A stretch of 64,000 nucleotides of DNA from Scedosporium boydii (Eukaryota; Ascomycota; Sordariomycetes; Microascales; Microascaceae). The position numbers and the translations under genes are program-made. The notes under the pieces are model-generated. The model was not told the origin of the DNA. It searched no databases and saw only the letters and a program-made list of their open reading frames with translations. Location of the stretch: positions 62,001 through 126,000 of the forward strand of contig NJFT01000026.1 of NCBI GenBank assembly GCA_002221725.1, written 5' to 3'. Of this stretch, positions 10,578 to 21,188 are shown piece after piece (positions within the stretch are counted from its first letter, which is position 1; each line of letters starts with the position of its first letter).

Positions 10578-11585
10578 ATGGACCTCGAAGCGTCATACAT
10601 TGGCCTACGAATATCAAGGATCATCATCGAACAGCATTTACCCTCGTCTCGTATTGATGCTTCTCTTCGAAAAAGCCTAATGATTTCATCCTCAATGCTT
10701 TTTCTAAGGCGTAGCCCCTTAACCGGGCTGACATGGGGTTTCACTCAAAATTCCAACGCCATCCAGAGGCGCCTGTTTGCCGCGTCATCCAGATGTCTTC
10801 GCTCATCATCTTCCACCAATGCCGTAGTCTTCCATCCGAGCTCGTGGCGACGACGTGCCGCAACCCCCAAGACTACTCGACGAGGAATATCGTCGGAGTT
10901 CACCCCCCCGCCATCTGCGCAGTCTGTTCTTCGGGACGCACTTCATGCCGACCGCCACGATAAATGGGGATGGGTCATATACCGCTGCACCTACGATGAC
11001 GACGAAGCCTGGTCGCGGTTCAAGCAGATCGTCAACGATAGGTCCCGAGAGGAGCTCACGGAATCGGATGCGCCCCAGCTACTTGATTCGCTCGAATGGA
11101 CTTTCGTCGAGGATCGTGAGACTCTCGACGGCGCTACCAAAGCTGAGCTTCGTCCGCGCTTCCTCACATGGGCCAAAGATGCCTGCAAGCTCGAACAACC
11201 ACGCGATCACGACGTTGGTAATTACTTATTGAATATCCCTCGGTACAACTATTTCATCTATATCGACGAACCTGCCTTGCGAAGTGTGGTTTATGGACAT
11301 CCCGACGATTATTGGGAAGAGGGATGGGTCGACCTTGTCAGGGCTTGCTGGAAGCCCCAGGGGCCGCCGGTATATACCGCGGAGCAAATCGCTGCCCTCG
11401 AGGCCCTGGGCGGGGTTCACGACGAAGACGACGTGCACGATCCCATTGAGGGATGTACGGAGGAGGATGTTGGATGGATGCGGATAGTATCAGGGATGAT
11501 GAATAGCGAGTTCTACGAGGCGATATACGGCTTTGATAGCTGGTATCCTTTTTATCAGCGTCCGCCGGAAATAGTGAGCTGGTAA
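10578..11585 (+). CDS. uncharacterised fungal protein with possible mitochondrial presequence
   Basis: A single open frame without introns, 335 residues from the first in-frame ATG at 10578. Alternative ATGs at 10680 and 10695 would place an Arg/Ser-rich, acid-free stretch at the N terminus, which looks like a mitochondrial presequence; I think one of these is the more likely true start. The body starts at about codon 130 with a WGWVIYRCTYDDD segment, is rich in acidic and aromatic residues, and ends with an aromatic YGFDSWYPFYQ segment. I recall similar hypothetical proteins in many Pezizomycotina but no assigned function or domain. Confidence 0.66.
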   Translation: MDLEASYIGLRISRIIIEQHLPSSRIDASLRKSLMISSSMLFLRRSPLTGLTWGFTQNSNAIQRRLFAASSRCLRSSSSTNAVVFHPSSWRRRAATPKTTRRGISSEFTPPPSAQSVLRDALHADRHDKWGWVIYRCTYDDDEAWSRFKQIVNDRSREELTESDAPQLLDSLEWTFVEDRETLDGATKAELRPRFLTWAKDACKLEQPRDHDVGNYLLNIPRYNYFIYIDEPALRSVVYGHPDDYWEEGWVDLVRACWKPQGPPVYTAEQIAALEALGGVHDEDDVHDPIEGCTEEDVGWMRIVSGMMNSEFYEAIYGFDSWYPFYQRPPEIVSW

Positions 11586-11942
11586 TAGTCAAATTCCCAT
11601 CGCAGACTAGACTTAAAAACATCGGTCTTTGCATCTTGAGATTACAAGGACTGCAGGATGGATCAATTGATCCATGGCTGCCTGTAAGATTATTCGATTG
11701 CCAGGGTTGCACCTTCCCTTGAAGCTGAAAACGCTAGCCAGGGGGTACGTACCATCGTGGTCACCACTAATAAAACCGTGCACCGCCCTATGAGGCTCTC
11801 TCCCTCCGCCCGCGTCACGATCCAGGCCCTTTTCTTTCTTTCAAACTCAGGCGAGCAAAGTCGAGGAGGCATTGCGCCTTCAAATACAAATTTTCCAGGT
11901 GGTGACCCATCCCCCGAGACTGCCACCGCCGCCGCCACCATT
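11586..11942. other. intergenic stretch, 5' flank of the next gene
   Basis: The frame of the following gene extends upstream to an ATG at 11790, but the better start is at 11943. I treat this stretch as leader and promoter. Confidence 0.5.
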
Positions 11943-13738
11943 ATGGACCGCGACAATGACCCACACGCCACGGCCTCCGACATCATCACCTACATCGGTG
12001 TGCCCCTCGCCGTGCTCGGTGTGCTCCCCATCCTCTACAACACCATCGTGACGCTCGCCGCGCTCTCCAAAATCAAGCGTATGCTCCGCCACAGCGAACT
12101 CAAGGCCCTCACGCGCAGCGACGTAGTCAACCGCGTCATCGAGGTCGAGCTCCCCCGGTACGCAGTCACGCCCCTCGATAGGTTGGAGCAGCGCGACGAG
12201 TACTGGACGCTGAGCCGACACCCGAGCAACATCCCCGGCGGCTCGTGGACGACTTTCAACTGGCGGACGAACGCCATCGGGATCAAGACGCAGAGGGTCG
12301 AATATGCCGATCAGTTGCGGCAGCCGCAGGTCGATGTCGATTTTGGCGAGTTGGTTTCGTACTTGTTGGATTTGGGCGCCGTGCCGGATCCGTATGGCTG
12401 GAGGCTTCTGAAGACGACGGGGTTGTGGACGCCTGTTGGGTGTGCGCTTATGATGTCGCCGGATGGGAATCATAAGGCGCTGACGGTTGCGCCGCTGGAT
12501 GATTCAGATGGAAATCTTTCTTTGGCTGTGCATTGGTCTAGTTACTGGACGACGAGGAGCCATAGTTCTTTGCCTCCTTACTGGGTTAGGATCCCCGCGC
12601 CGCAGATCGTGGCTCCTGAGCCTTCGGAAGGTGGCCAAGGATCGTCGTCTGCGACGCTCTTAGAGCAGGAACAGGAACCCGCATCCCCTTCCAAATCGGT
12701 GAAAACCGGTGCCAAATCCGTCAACGGCTCACTATCCGACTCCCTCCAACAGGAAGCTGACGCCAACACACGCCGGGCCATCTCCTGCCACATCTCCACC
12801 CACGGCCTCATCACCGCCCTGCCAACCGACGAATCGGGCAGCATCGTCTCCGACGGTCTCTACATCGACCACCTCCGCATCACGCAGCTTTCGACCAATG
12901 GCGTCTGGTTCGCCAGTGCCGTGACGGCCTTTGGCACCTCGGGACAGACGATCCTCTGGAACTACAAGATCCCTGACGAGATTCTTGCCTTTTCGCGCAA
13001 GGATAGCGTTCCCTGCGGGGTCATGGAGATGCTCGGGGTGGTTACTGACGACGACACGCCGGAGTGGGCTACCAAGTATGATGACTCTGGTGTAAGGCTC
13101 GAGATGCAAATGAGGAAGGCACAGGAGCGAATGAGGCAGATTACGGCGGAGAATGCCATGCCTCCGGCTCAACGGGCGCAAGCGATGAGGGAAAGGGTAC
13201 AAAAGGAGGGTATGGACCAGCTGAACGAGAGTAAGTCTTACGATCTGAGCTGTTCAACGCCCAAAGGCCCGACTGTGTTAGACGATGCGAAAAGAAACTA
13301 ACACGATGACTAGTGCGTGACCGGATGCGGCTAGAAAAGCAACGACAAGAAACTCGCATGGCCGAAGCATTCCAGTCCCCCAAGTGGAACGCGACGCTAG
13401 TAGCCGAGCACAACCTCCGCTGGCTCAAGTCCAAGGGCCACGTCAACGAGTTCCTCAGCATCAAGGAGGCCGCCGGCACGATACTTCACCGGATGATACT
13501 CGACGGACAGTTCGCCAACTCGATATGCCGCATCCTCGACATGTGGAAGACGTGGACGGATAACGCCGGCATGCGGAATTCGGATTTCGAGGCGCTCAAG
13601 GAGGAGCAGGTGGTGTTTGCGCAGGCGACTTTGTTGGTTTCGGTGATTAGAGAGACGGGTAAGGGAGAGACGCAGGTGTCGGTGGCGTTGGATTTGCAGG
13701 AGTGCTTGAGGTTATGGAAGAAGGTGAGGTTGGGTTAG
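11943..13738 (+). CDS. conserved fungal protein of unknown function, N-terminally membrane-anchored
   Basis: Exons are 11943..13230 and 13314..13738, giving 570 residues. The 83-nt intron has a GTAAGT donor, an AACTAACAC branch and a TAG acceptor. The ATG at 11943 (context ATTATGG) is preferred over 11790 because the conserved-looking part starts there. One hydrophobic segment lies at about residues 14-36 (YIGVPLAVLGVLPILY). A low-complexity Glu/Ser linker at about residues 220-275 separates two globular parts. A charged, probably coiled-coil segment at about 375-455 spans the splice site. No enzyme motif is visible. The stop is only 156 bp from the convergent COQ3 stop. Confidence 0.8.
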
Positions 13739-13894
13739 AGAGGCGGGGATGTGAGGGTAGTCTATTCCATTGAAGTTGTTGTGTCTTAGTGTACAATACC
13801 CGGTCTCTAGTGACCCCCCATTGATCTATGTAAATTCTAGGAGTACATCCAATGCGATATTTGAACAGCGCTGTCGATGGTGGGACATTGGGTA

Positions 13895-14794
13895 TCAAGG
13901 ACCATCTCGCCGTATAGCAAAGAAGTAGTTGCCAACCTTCTCGCTCCCCTGAACCTCCTTCCATCCAAGGCCAGGAACATACACAACACCCGTACACCTT
14001 GGGTTATTCCAACCACCCATGTTGTGGAAATACGCCCTCAACTCCTCCTCGTTAATATACTTGTCCCAATTATGCGTCCCTTTGGGCACAATCTTCAGAA
14101 TATCCTCGGCCACCAAGTTCGTCGTAAACCAGCTCACCCAAGTCCTCGCAATCGTGCTTAGCACAAGCCAACCGCCCGGCTTCACGAACGGCTTACACCT
14201 CTCGAGGAACTTTCCCGGCGCATCAACGTGCTCGACGACCTCGAACACGGACACCACGTCGTACTGCTCCTCGACTTTGGTCGGCACCTCAAGCTCCTCG
14301 ATGGATCCCCATTTGTACGTAAGTTTGTTCCTCAGCCCGGGATCCCGGCGCGCATGCGCCTTCGCGATGGCGAGCACTTCCTCGGACGCGTCCACAGCCG
14401 TGACATGACTCGTCGTGGGGAGCCGGGCGGCGCTCTCGGCGAAGATGCCGCCGCCGCACCCAATGTCGAGGTAGCGCAGGGAAGACGGGGTGTTCGGGAG
14501 AGGATCGGGCTGGGAGGCGTGGCAGGCGCGGATGAAGTCGTGGCGGGCGGGGTTCATGAGGTGGAGGAGGCGAGAGGGGCCGTGGGCGTCCCACCAGGTG
14601 GAGGCGAGGGCGTTGAAGTGGGATATCTCGGATGGGTCGACGGAGGAGTAGTTGGAGGATGAGGCTGAGGATGAGGGCGAGGACGAGGATTGTTGGCGCG
14701 ATTGGAGGAGTACTGGCGAGATGCGGGTCGCGATTGGCCTCGCTGACCGCCGGAGGCAGGCGGCTAGATGCCGCGATGCTCGATTGGCGAGCAT
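13895..14794 (-). CDS. COQ3: ubiquinone biosynthesis O-methyltransferase COQ3, mitochondrial
   Basis: A single-exon gene of 299 residues from the ATG at 14794. The N-terminal 35 residues are Arg/Ser/Ala rich without acids, as expected of a mitochondrial presequence. A class I SAM-dependent methyltransferase fold follows: motif I LDIGCGGG at residues 109-116, the acidic end of strand 2 at AVDAS (about 133-137), and the EVVEHV segment at 185-190 that is typical of UbiG/COQ3. COQ3 performs both O-methylation steps of coenzyme Q synthesis on the matrix face of the inner membrane, using S-adenosylmethionine. Length and motif order match the family. It is convergent with the unknown gene at 11943 and divergent from RIB3, 1.56 kb away. 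Confidence 0.94.
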   Translation of the reverse strand: MLANRASRHLAACLRRSARPIATRISPVLLQSRQQSSSSPSSSASSSNYSSVDPSEISHFNALASTWWDAHGPSRLLHLMNPARHDFIRACHASQPDPLPNTPSSLRYLDIGCGGGIFAESAARLPTTSHVTAVDASEEVLAIAKAHARRDPGLRNKLTYKWGSIEELEVPTKVEEQYDVVSVFEVVEHVDAPGKFLERCKPFVKPGGWLVLSTIARTWVSWFTTNLVAEDILKIVPKGTHNWDKYINEEELRAYFHNMGGWNNPRCTGVVYVPGLGWKEVQGSEKVGNYFFAIRRDGP

Positions 14795-16356
14795 TATGCA
14801 CTGGAAGTTGGAGTTACGTGCGAGTGGTGCCCGGTGTTCCTCGCCAGCTGCTTCAAGCACAAAAAGGATGCTCGAAGCTGGTCAGAATGGAGCTAACCAG
14901 CTTTGATTGCAAAGTACATCGGTACCTACGGTGTCCACAATTCCTTACCTAATCCAGACCAGGGTCTTCAAATGACCGGGTCAGTCACCCCACAGTCGCA
15001 GTTTTCGGATCGGGAATCCGCCCTGGTTCTGGTTGCAGCAGGAAATAGCCGGTTATCGCCGCCCTATCCAAGTCGCCAGAATACTAATCACATGTCTCTG
15101 CAACACTGGCTCTTGCGGCTGCAATCCTCCGCCTTCACGACTCGCACCATCACGCCTTTTCTTGGCCTATTTTCAATATCCCGCAGACATTTATTTTACC
15201 TATCTCCGCGGGAAGGGTACGGGCACCCCATTTTCAGGAAATCCCCTGCAGCTGTCGGCAGGTGAGGTAGTGTACCGGTCTTCATGCATCAACATGACGC
15301 CATCAGATCGAGTCCGAGATTCGGAAGGACCCTGATGAAAGGCGACAGGTGATGGGGGGGGATACTCCGTACATACGCAGGTATAGTGATGAATCTGCGA
15401 CTCCAGTGCGGTCTGCTTGGTCGCAGGATCAGGACTACTGAGTACTCTGTGCTGGAAAGGCTCGGATTACTACCATGGCCGTTCCTGCTGACAATTATTG
15501 TGTGTCACCATCACTAAGCCGAGGAGAATAAAACGGGGCCGGCGGAAGCAGGCTTCGGACGGGGATAGCGTAACTTTTACAAATGACCGCCCATTGTTCT
15601 GTGCCTCTCCCCCACTTCGGCTTTTCCTGGAACAATGAACGGTTGGTGGACGAAGTGTAGCCACCGCGGTGTCGTGTGGTGTAGTAAACTGTACTCCGTA
15701 GTGTACTTCGTAGAGGGGGCATAAAAGTACAAGAGTACTTTCTTGCCTCGACTTGGACTTTGCTTTCTATCAATTGATTTTTTTTTTCTTCTTTGATGTT
15801 AGACTAAAAATCGTCAGTTTTACTTTGTACTTCAGGCACTACTCCCGACCTTCTGTACGAGTCCATTGACCGCCGGTGCTGTTTCCAATTGCCTTCTCCA
15901 TTCCCGCTAAAAAACGGCCACTCCGCCCTCGGCTTCAGGTATCGCCGCCTTCCTCTCTCCACCCCCCTTTCTTCGATTTCCCATTCTTTTTTATCCACTC
16001 GCTGGTTAAATCGTGTCTTTATCTCCGTTCTTCTATTCTCAGGTTAACATCATTTTAAGCGCTTTGCACGTCTAGATCGACCAAGAAGCCCGTTTGGATA
16101 CCCCTTTCACCGAAGAACGGACGACGGAACAACACCCCACCATAAAATTTCCCCGGTGCCTGTGCCCGTCAATTCTTATACCGCGGTTCCGCATTTGGCG
16201 CATGACGCATATGCGACGGTAGAAGAACAATTCATTCTCTCGAATTGAAACCTCCAATTCCCAACGACACTTCTCTCTTTCCACAAACCTTCCATTCGCA
16301 AGATCGAAGAACCTTTCCCCGAAACCAAGGCCAACCCCCAATCCCAATTCGCAACC
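14795..16356. other. divergent promoter region of COQ3 and RIB3
   Basis: No gene was seen. Three copies of the 9-bp near-palindrome (15363, 15692, 15704) lie here. A pyrimidine-rich stretch at about 15930-16030 precedes RIB3, as in many fungal promoters. Confidence 0.55.
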
Positions 16357-17128
16357 ATGCCTTCCGCCATGCTCGACAAGTCCCTTTTCGACACCATTCC
16401 GGATTCCATAGCCGCATTCAGTATGTACCCTCGAGAAGGAAGCCGAAAGAAAGAAGACACAGAAGATGGTACTAACGTAGTCCCCCCCAGGGAATGGTGA
16501 ATTCCTCCTCGTCCTAGACGACCCCGGCCGCGAAAACGAAGCCGACCTCATCCTCCCCGCCCAAGATGCCACAACCGAAAAGCTCGCCTTCATGATCCGC
16601 TACTCCTCCGGCCTCGTGTGCGCCCCCATCCTCCCCTCCCGCACCGAAGCCCTCGAACTCCCCCAGATGGTCTCGCAAAGCCAAGACCCCCGCGGCACCG
16701 CCTACACCCTCACCGTCGACGCCAACCACCCCACCATCACCACCGGCATCTCCGCCTACGACCGCGCCCTCACGTGCCGCACCCTCGCCGACCCCGCCGC
16801 CACCCCGGATTCCTTGCGTCGTCCCGGACACGTCCTGCCCCTCAAGGCTAGGGAGGGCGGTGTTCGCGAGCGACCGGGCCATACCGAGGCGGCTGTTGAT
16901 TTTTGCAAGCTTGCGGGTAAGTTCCCGGCTGCTGTTATCTGCGAGGTCGTCGATGATGGGGCGGAGGTCGAGGGGCAGGCTTTGAGGTTGGAGCCGGGCA
17001 TGTTGAGGGGGGAGAAGTGTGTCGAGTTTGCCAGGAGGTGGGGGATTAAGGTGTGCACTATTGCGGATTTGGTCGCTTATCTTGAGAAGACTGAGGGAAA
17101 GCTTGCTGCTGTCAATGGCACTTCTTGA
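16357..17128 (+). CDS. RIB3: 3,4-dihydroxy-2-butanone 4-phosphate synthase (riboflavin biosynthesis)
   Basis: Exons are 16357..16420 and 16491..17128, giving 233 residues. The 70-nt intron has a GTATGT donor, a perfect TACTAAC branch at about 16470 and a CAG acceptor. The acidic loop DDPGRENEADLI (residues 31-42) holds the metal- and substrate-binding Arg/Glu residues. The second signature, RPGHVLPLKA followed by RPGHTEAAVDF, is complete. The enzyme converts ribulose 5-phosphate to formate and 3,4-dihydroxy-2-butanone 4-phosphate, which supplies the xylene ring of riboflavin. It is monofunctional: no GTP cyclohydrolase II domain follows, as expected in fungi. It acts in the cytosol. Confidence 0.95.
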
Positions 17129-17823
17129 GGGAGGAAGGCGGCGTTTTCGTCGGGGGCAAAAGGGTTGCTTTTGATTGAAGGGTTGGCATTGAATTTTTGG
17201 TTTGGTTCTTTGCTTGCATGAGTGAGGGCCGGCGGGTATGAGGCGGGGGGTCTCGGTGGGTGCTGTTGCCCGTTATATATACGCATCTTCCCATCTTGTA
17301 TGTTTTTGCTTGGTTTATGTTTTGGTTTTTCATTTTGTCCTCTTTTTTCGGCTTTTAGAGGGACGAAGGCTCGGTTGTTCCATTGCTTGATAGACCGTCT
17401 ACTGTTACCAAAGAGAAGCGTCAATGTCTAGACTCGACAGGGCATATATACATCTCCATTCCATCTTTGCGTTTAGGCATCATCAGTGCCTGCCACCTTA
17501 TAGAGGAGCGATCGTATAAACTTCACGGACCTCACGAGGGAAGCGAGTATGCTAACGAATTCTTATATTCAATCAAACTGTCCCGATTCTGAGAATCAAC
17601 TTTATTCATCAATACGTCGCCATCATAACCTTTCTCTAATGACTTGGTATAGGAACCGCCGTCCTGTCTACAGTTCCCTTTCCCTCCCAAGTATCCATCC
17701 GTCTAAGAAACATAATCTCATGAGAAATTATGAACAAAAATAAAAGGAAGTAAAGAGGAATGAAGAATGTATGAAAAAAAGGAAAGCGGTAGTAGTCGAG
17801 TCCTTTTCTTGCCATGAACCCAT
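17129..17823. other. convergent 3' flanks of RIB3 and REI1
   Basis: No gene was seen. The stretch contains T-rich and AT-rich segments consistent with 3' untranslated regions. Confidence 0.55.
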
Positions 17824-19623
17824 CTAACCACCGCGCTCATAGCGGTAGTAGTAGTTCTTTTGCTTGTTGAGTTTCGTGCTATATGCCATATCCCTCTTGG
17901 CACCCTGAACCTGCTCAATCTTCCGGCTTTGGTGGATGTCCCGCGCAAGTTGTCCCTTCGCCTGGTCCGTAACGCCCATGATTCCTTGCTGAGTTCTGGG
18001 GATGACGGCGCGGTTGCGGTTCGTGTCGTTGGGACCGTCTTCACCATCTGGCTGCGCGTCGCCGTCGCCGTTCGCCTCGCCGTTCTCGATGGCGAGCCTC
18101 TCGCGTTCGGCCCTCTCCTCCGCAGTAGGATAGTTGTGGAGGTTCTGGCGGTAGTAGCGGTTGAGCGAGCGATGACCAACCGATTTGCCCGATGGCAGAT
18201 GAAGCTCGTAGTCGTCATGGAAGACGGAGCGGGCGTTATGCTTGTGAGCATGGGAGTGCCAGCCGTCCACGAGGTGATGTTGCCTAGGATCCTCGTGAGA
18301 ATGATGATGACTCTTGTTGAGGCGCTCATACTGGTTTTGGCGGTCGTCCGCAGGGACGGCCGTAAGTTCCTCCGAGTCAAAGGAAGATGCCGAGCTATCC
18401 GTCTCCCAGCCATCTTCCTCGACAGATATCTTCGCTCCATTCTCGTCGGTAGCACTCTCAGATCGCTTTGCTCCGAGCTTAGTGCCATCGATCTTCAAAG
18501 GTTCATAGGCGGATTCTTCCTCCTCTTCCTCATCCTCCTCGTCATCCGAGTAGGTGCTCCGGAAGTCGTAGAAGTCTCCAATCTCTAATTGCTCCTCTTC
18601 CGTCGTGTAAGGAATGGTGCAGTGGCCGACATCCCTCATGTGAGTCTGCACGGCGAAAGCGTTGGATTTCGCCTTGCCGCAGGTGAGGCACTCGAGGCCT
18701 TCGTAGATCTTGGAAGCCAGGTATTTAATCAACCCATCGAGATCGACCAAATATTCTTTCTCAGGAATAACCATGCCGTGGAAACGTTCCATGTGGTGAG
18801 CATTGAGGTTGACCGTAGGAGACATATATCGGCAGAAGAGACACTGCTGCAGCAGAGTGGAGGGATCTGGCTGTGAAGGTGTGGGTGTCGCAGACCCCGA
18901 GTCTCTCCCGTTGCTCTCTCTTGATTCCGAATCTTTCCGCGCGGTGGTAGCCTGGGGATTCGATGGCCTCTTGACGGGCGACGGCCGGGTGTCAGATGAG
19001 ACAGTTGTCTTCTGTAGTCCCTCGACAACTTTGTTGAACTCGGCTTCTGCGGAGGCGGACTCTAGCTCGTCCTCCTCATCATCGTCGTCGTCATCGTGGT
19101 GTCCCTTTACTGGTTCGCCCAGCGAGAACGTCGAGCTCATAACCGAACTGGTTTCATCGGGGATGGCGGCCGAAGGTCGAATGCCCCTCGCCTCCCTTGC
19201 GCGGTGCTTTTGACTGGACAGATGGTTCTGGAACGAGTTCTCGCTATAATACGTCTTTTCGCAGATCTGACATGTCTTCTCAAAGAAGGCCTTGTCGGCC
19301 TCGGCGGTGGTCTGGGCACGAGCTTGAAGGACCTTCTCGGTAAAGGCCTCGGCGGATATGGGAGGCAAGGAGGCGACTCTTCGCTTGAGGTTGTAGCGGC
19401 TGTGGTGGAAGTGGATGGTTAGCGAACGCGGACTCGAAACAACAGAGCCAAGATCAAGACAGAGAGACAAGAGCGGATAGTCGCTTAAGGAGGATGGATA
19501 TACTTACTGCCAGTCACTCTTCATATGGCCCTTTTGCAACTCTGCATTTCGATAGGCAACCTGGCATGTGTTGCATGTGAACGGGTGGGAGGCAGTAGCC
19601 CCGGTGGCTTGTAGAGTCGACAT
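17824..19623 (-). CDS. REI1: REI1-like C2H2 zinc-finger factor for cytoplasmic 60S subunit maturation
   Basis: Minus-strand exons are 19623..19508 and 19399..17824, giving 563 residues. The intron of 108 nt has a GTAAGT donor and a CACAG acceptor and splits a His codon, which yields the family hallmark DWHRYNLKRRVA directly after the first finger. Four zinc fingers are visible: C17/C20 with H33/H39, then CQIC near residue 77, CLFC in the middle and CLTC after it. Acidic Asp/Glu runs separate them. In yeast, REI1 acts on cytoplasmic pre-60S particles to release and recycle the Arx1-Alb1 export factors and probes the exit tunnel with its C terminus. The C terminus here is Tyr/Lys/Arg rich (KQKNYYYRYER), as in the family. 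It is divergent from HUL4. Confidence 0.92.
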
Positions 19624-21188
19624 CACGACCAGGTCGCAGGAGGAAGAGAGCAAGATCGATCAAGATGGGATTTACGTTGTAATTCCTCCCCAATGTGGCT
19701 GAAATGCAAAGATAAAATAGACGAATGTCTGGTTTTGAGTATTGATGTGAAGAGTGTGTTTGTGTGCTTGTGTACTTGTGTGCGGATGCAGGTGTGTCTG
19801 TGTGTGTGTGACGGCAACTTTGAGTTGGTTGGAGGAGGGGCAATCCCAAAAAGCAGAGAATTATTTTTATCAAACTATTTTTTTGGAGGCTTATCAAGGC
19901 GGGGTTGCAAACTTGATGGGGCCTGGTTGAGACTTGGACTTTCTGGGAAAGAGTGCCAAATCTGATTTTTTTTCTTTCTTTTTTTTCCGTCTTCTTTTCT
20001 CTTTTTCTTCCCGCCTTACAAAGCAGGTCCTAGGTCCCACTATTTTGTTGTTCGAACAAGAAGTGACAACAGTACACGAAGGTATTACCTTTGATTAATA
20101 ATGGGAGATTGGAATGGAACATTTTCATCACGGCGTCCCAACACCGATCTCAAGTTATTGAGGATGGCAATGGCATCAACTCGGCAATCCTGATCTCTAA
20201 GAAGAGTACGTGGTACACAGCGGGAAATGACTCATGGCGGTTGGGGCGAATTATTGGAGCCTGGCATCAAAGAAGAAGATCGATGGGCTTGGTTTTCAGG
20301 GCATTCCACGGCCTTCTGTAGAAGCATGGCTAAATTGGGCCATCACTGGCTGTGTACAAACGCCACCATACACCGTATCTCTCGAGGCAAAACGGAAGTT
20401 CCCGTCTTGGCGACAACCCGAGACCGACGTCGGGTTTGTAAAATATCGGTTTCGGGAATCAAAGAAAGATTAAATCAGGAATGCAATTTGTAGTTACGCG
20501 TGTCTCGAACTTCGTCGGTACTTCTCATCCTCTCGAGACCTTGCAAAAAGTTCTCTCGGTGACGCCATGGGTGTCTTGAGTGCGGAATAGACTCGAAATT
20601 GAACTCTCAAAGGTCCTAAACTCCACTAGTTTTCCTAGGCTGGTCAGTGCGCCGTGATCGCAGCTTTCCCCGCTAAAATTGTGCCGGTTACCTCAGCCCA
20701 CTGCAACTCAACTGAGCAAGTCAGCAACCACACACAGCCCAGCCTTGCCATCCATTTGATTGATGTCCCCGTGCTACCCTGTTGGTTGGTTAAGCAGGTG
20801 CCCCCAATCCCCAATCCCCGATCCCCAGTCTCACGCCTCAAATCTGGAATCCAAAACTATAATCCAACCGACACTACTCATGGCGACCAACTCTTGACAC
20901 CGAAACCACATGCGCTCCTGCATCGAACTGCGCTTTATGATACGACGATATTTTTAGTCTATCGTCTATCTCGAACATTCCAACCGCGAGCACCCACTTA
21001 ACCGTATCCGGCGTCTCAGGCACTGACTGGAACAGTGGTCCCAACTCCATCTCCTTCGCGCCTCTAGAACAAGCAGCGTCTGTTGACGCAGCTCGAATCC
21101 CAATCTCGTTACCTCAAATATCCTCAGTGGTCTCTTTCTTCATCAATTTCGAAGCTCATCTCCTCCAGAAATCGATACGCCGAATGTC
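19624..21188. other. divergent promoter region of REI1 and HUL4
   Basis: A TG-rich low-complexity tract spans about 19735-19815, 110-190 bp upstream of the REI1 ATG. Homopolymer T patches lie near 19960-20010. No gene was seen. Confidence 0.55.

Noticed and set aside
12732..13202. 156-codon minus-strand frame
   Set aside because: It is antisense to the conserved gene at 11943-13738.
14289..14801. 170-codon minus-strand frame overlapping COQ3
   Set aside because: It is an alternative frame of COQ3, which carries all methyltransferase motifs and the mitochondrial presequence.
17860..18588. 242-codon plus-strand open frame with hydrophobic character
   Set aside because: It is antisense to acidic repeats and zinc fingers of REI1; Val/Leu richness is the mirror of Asp/Glu/His codons.
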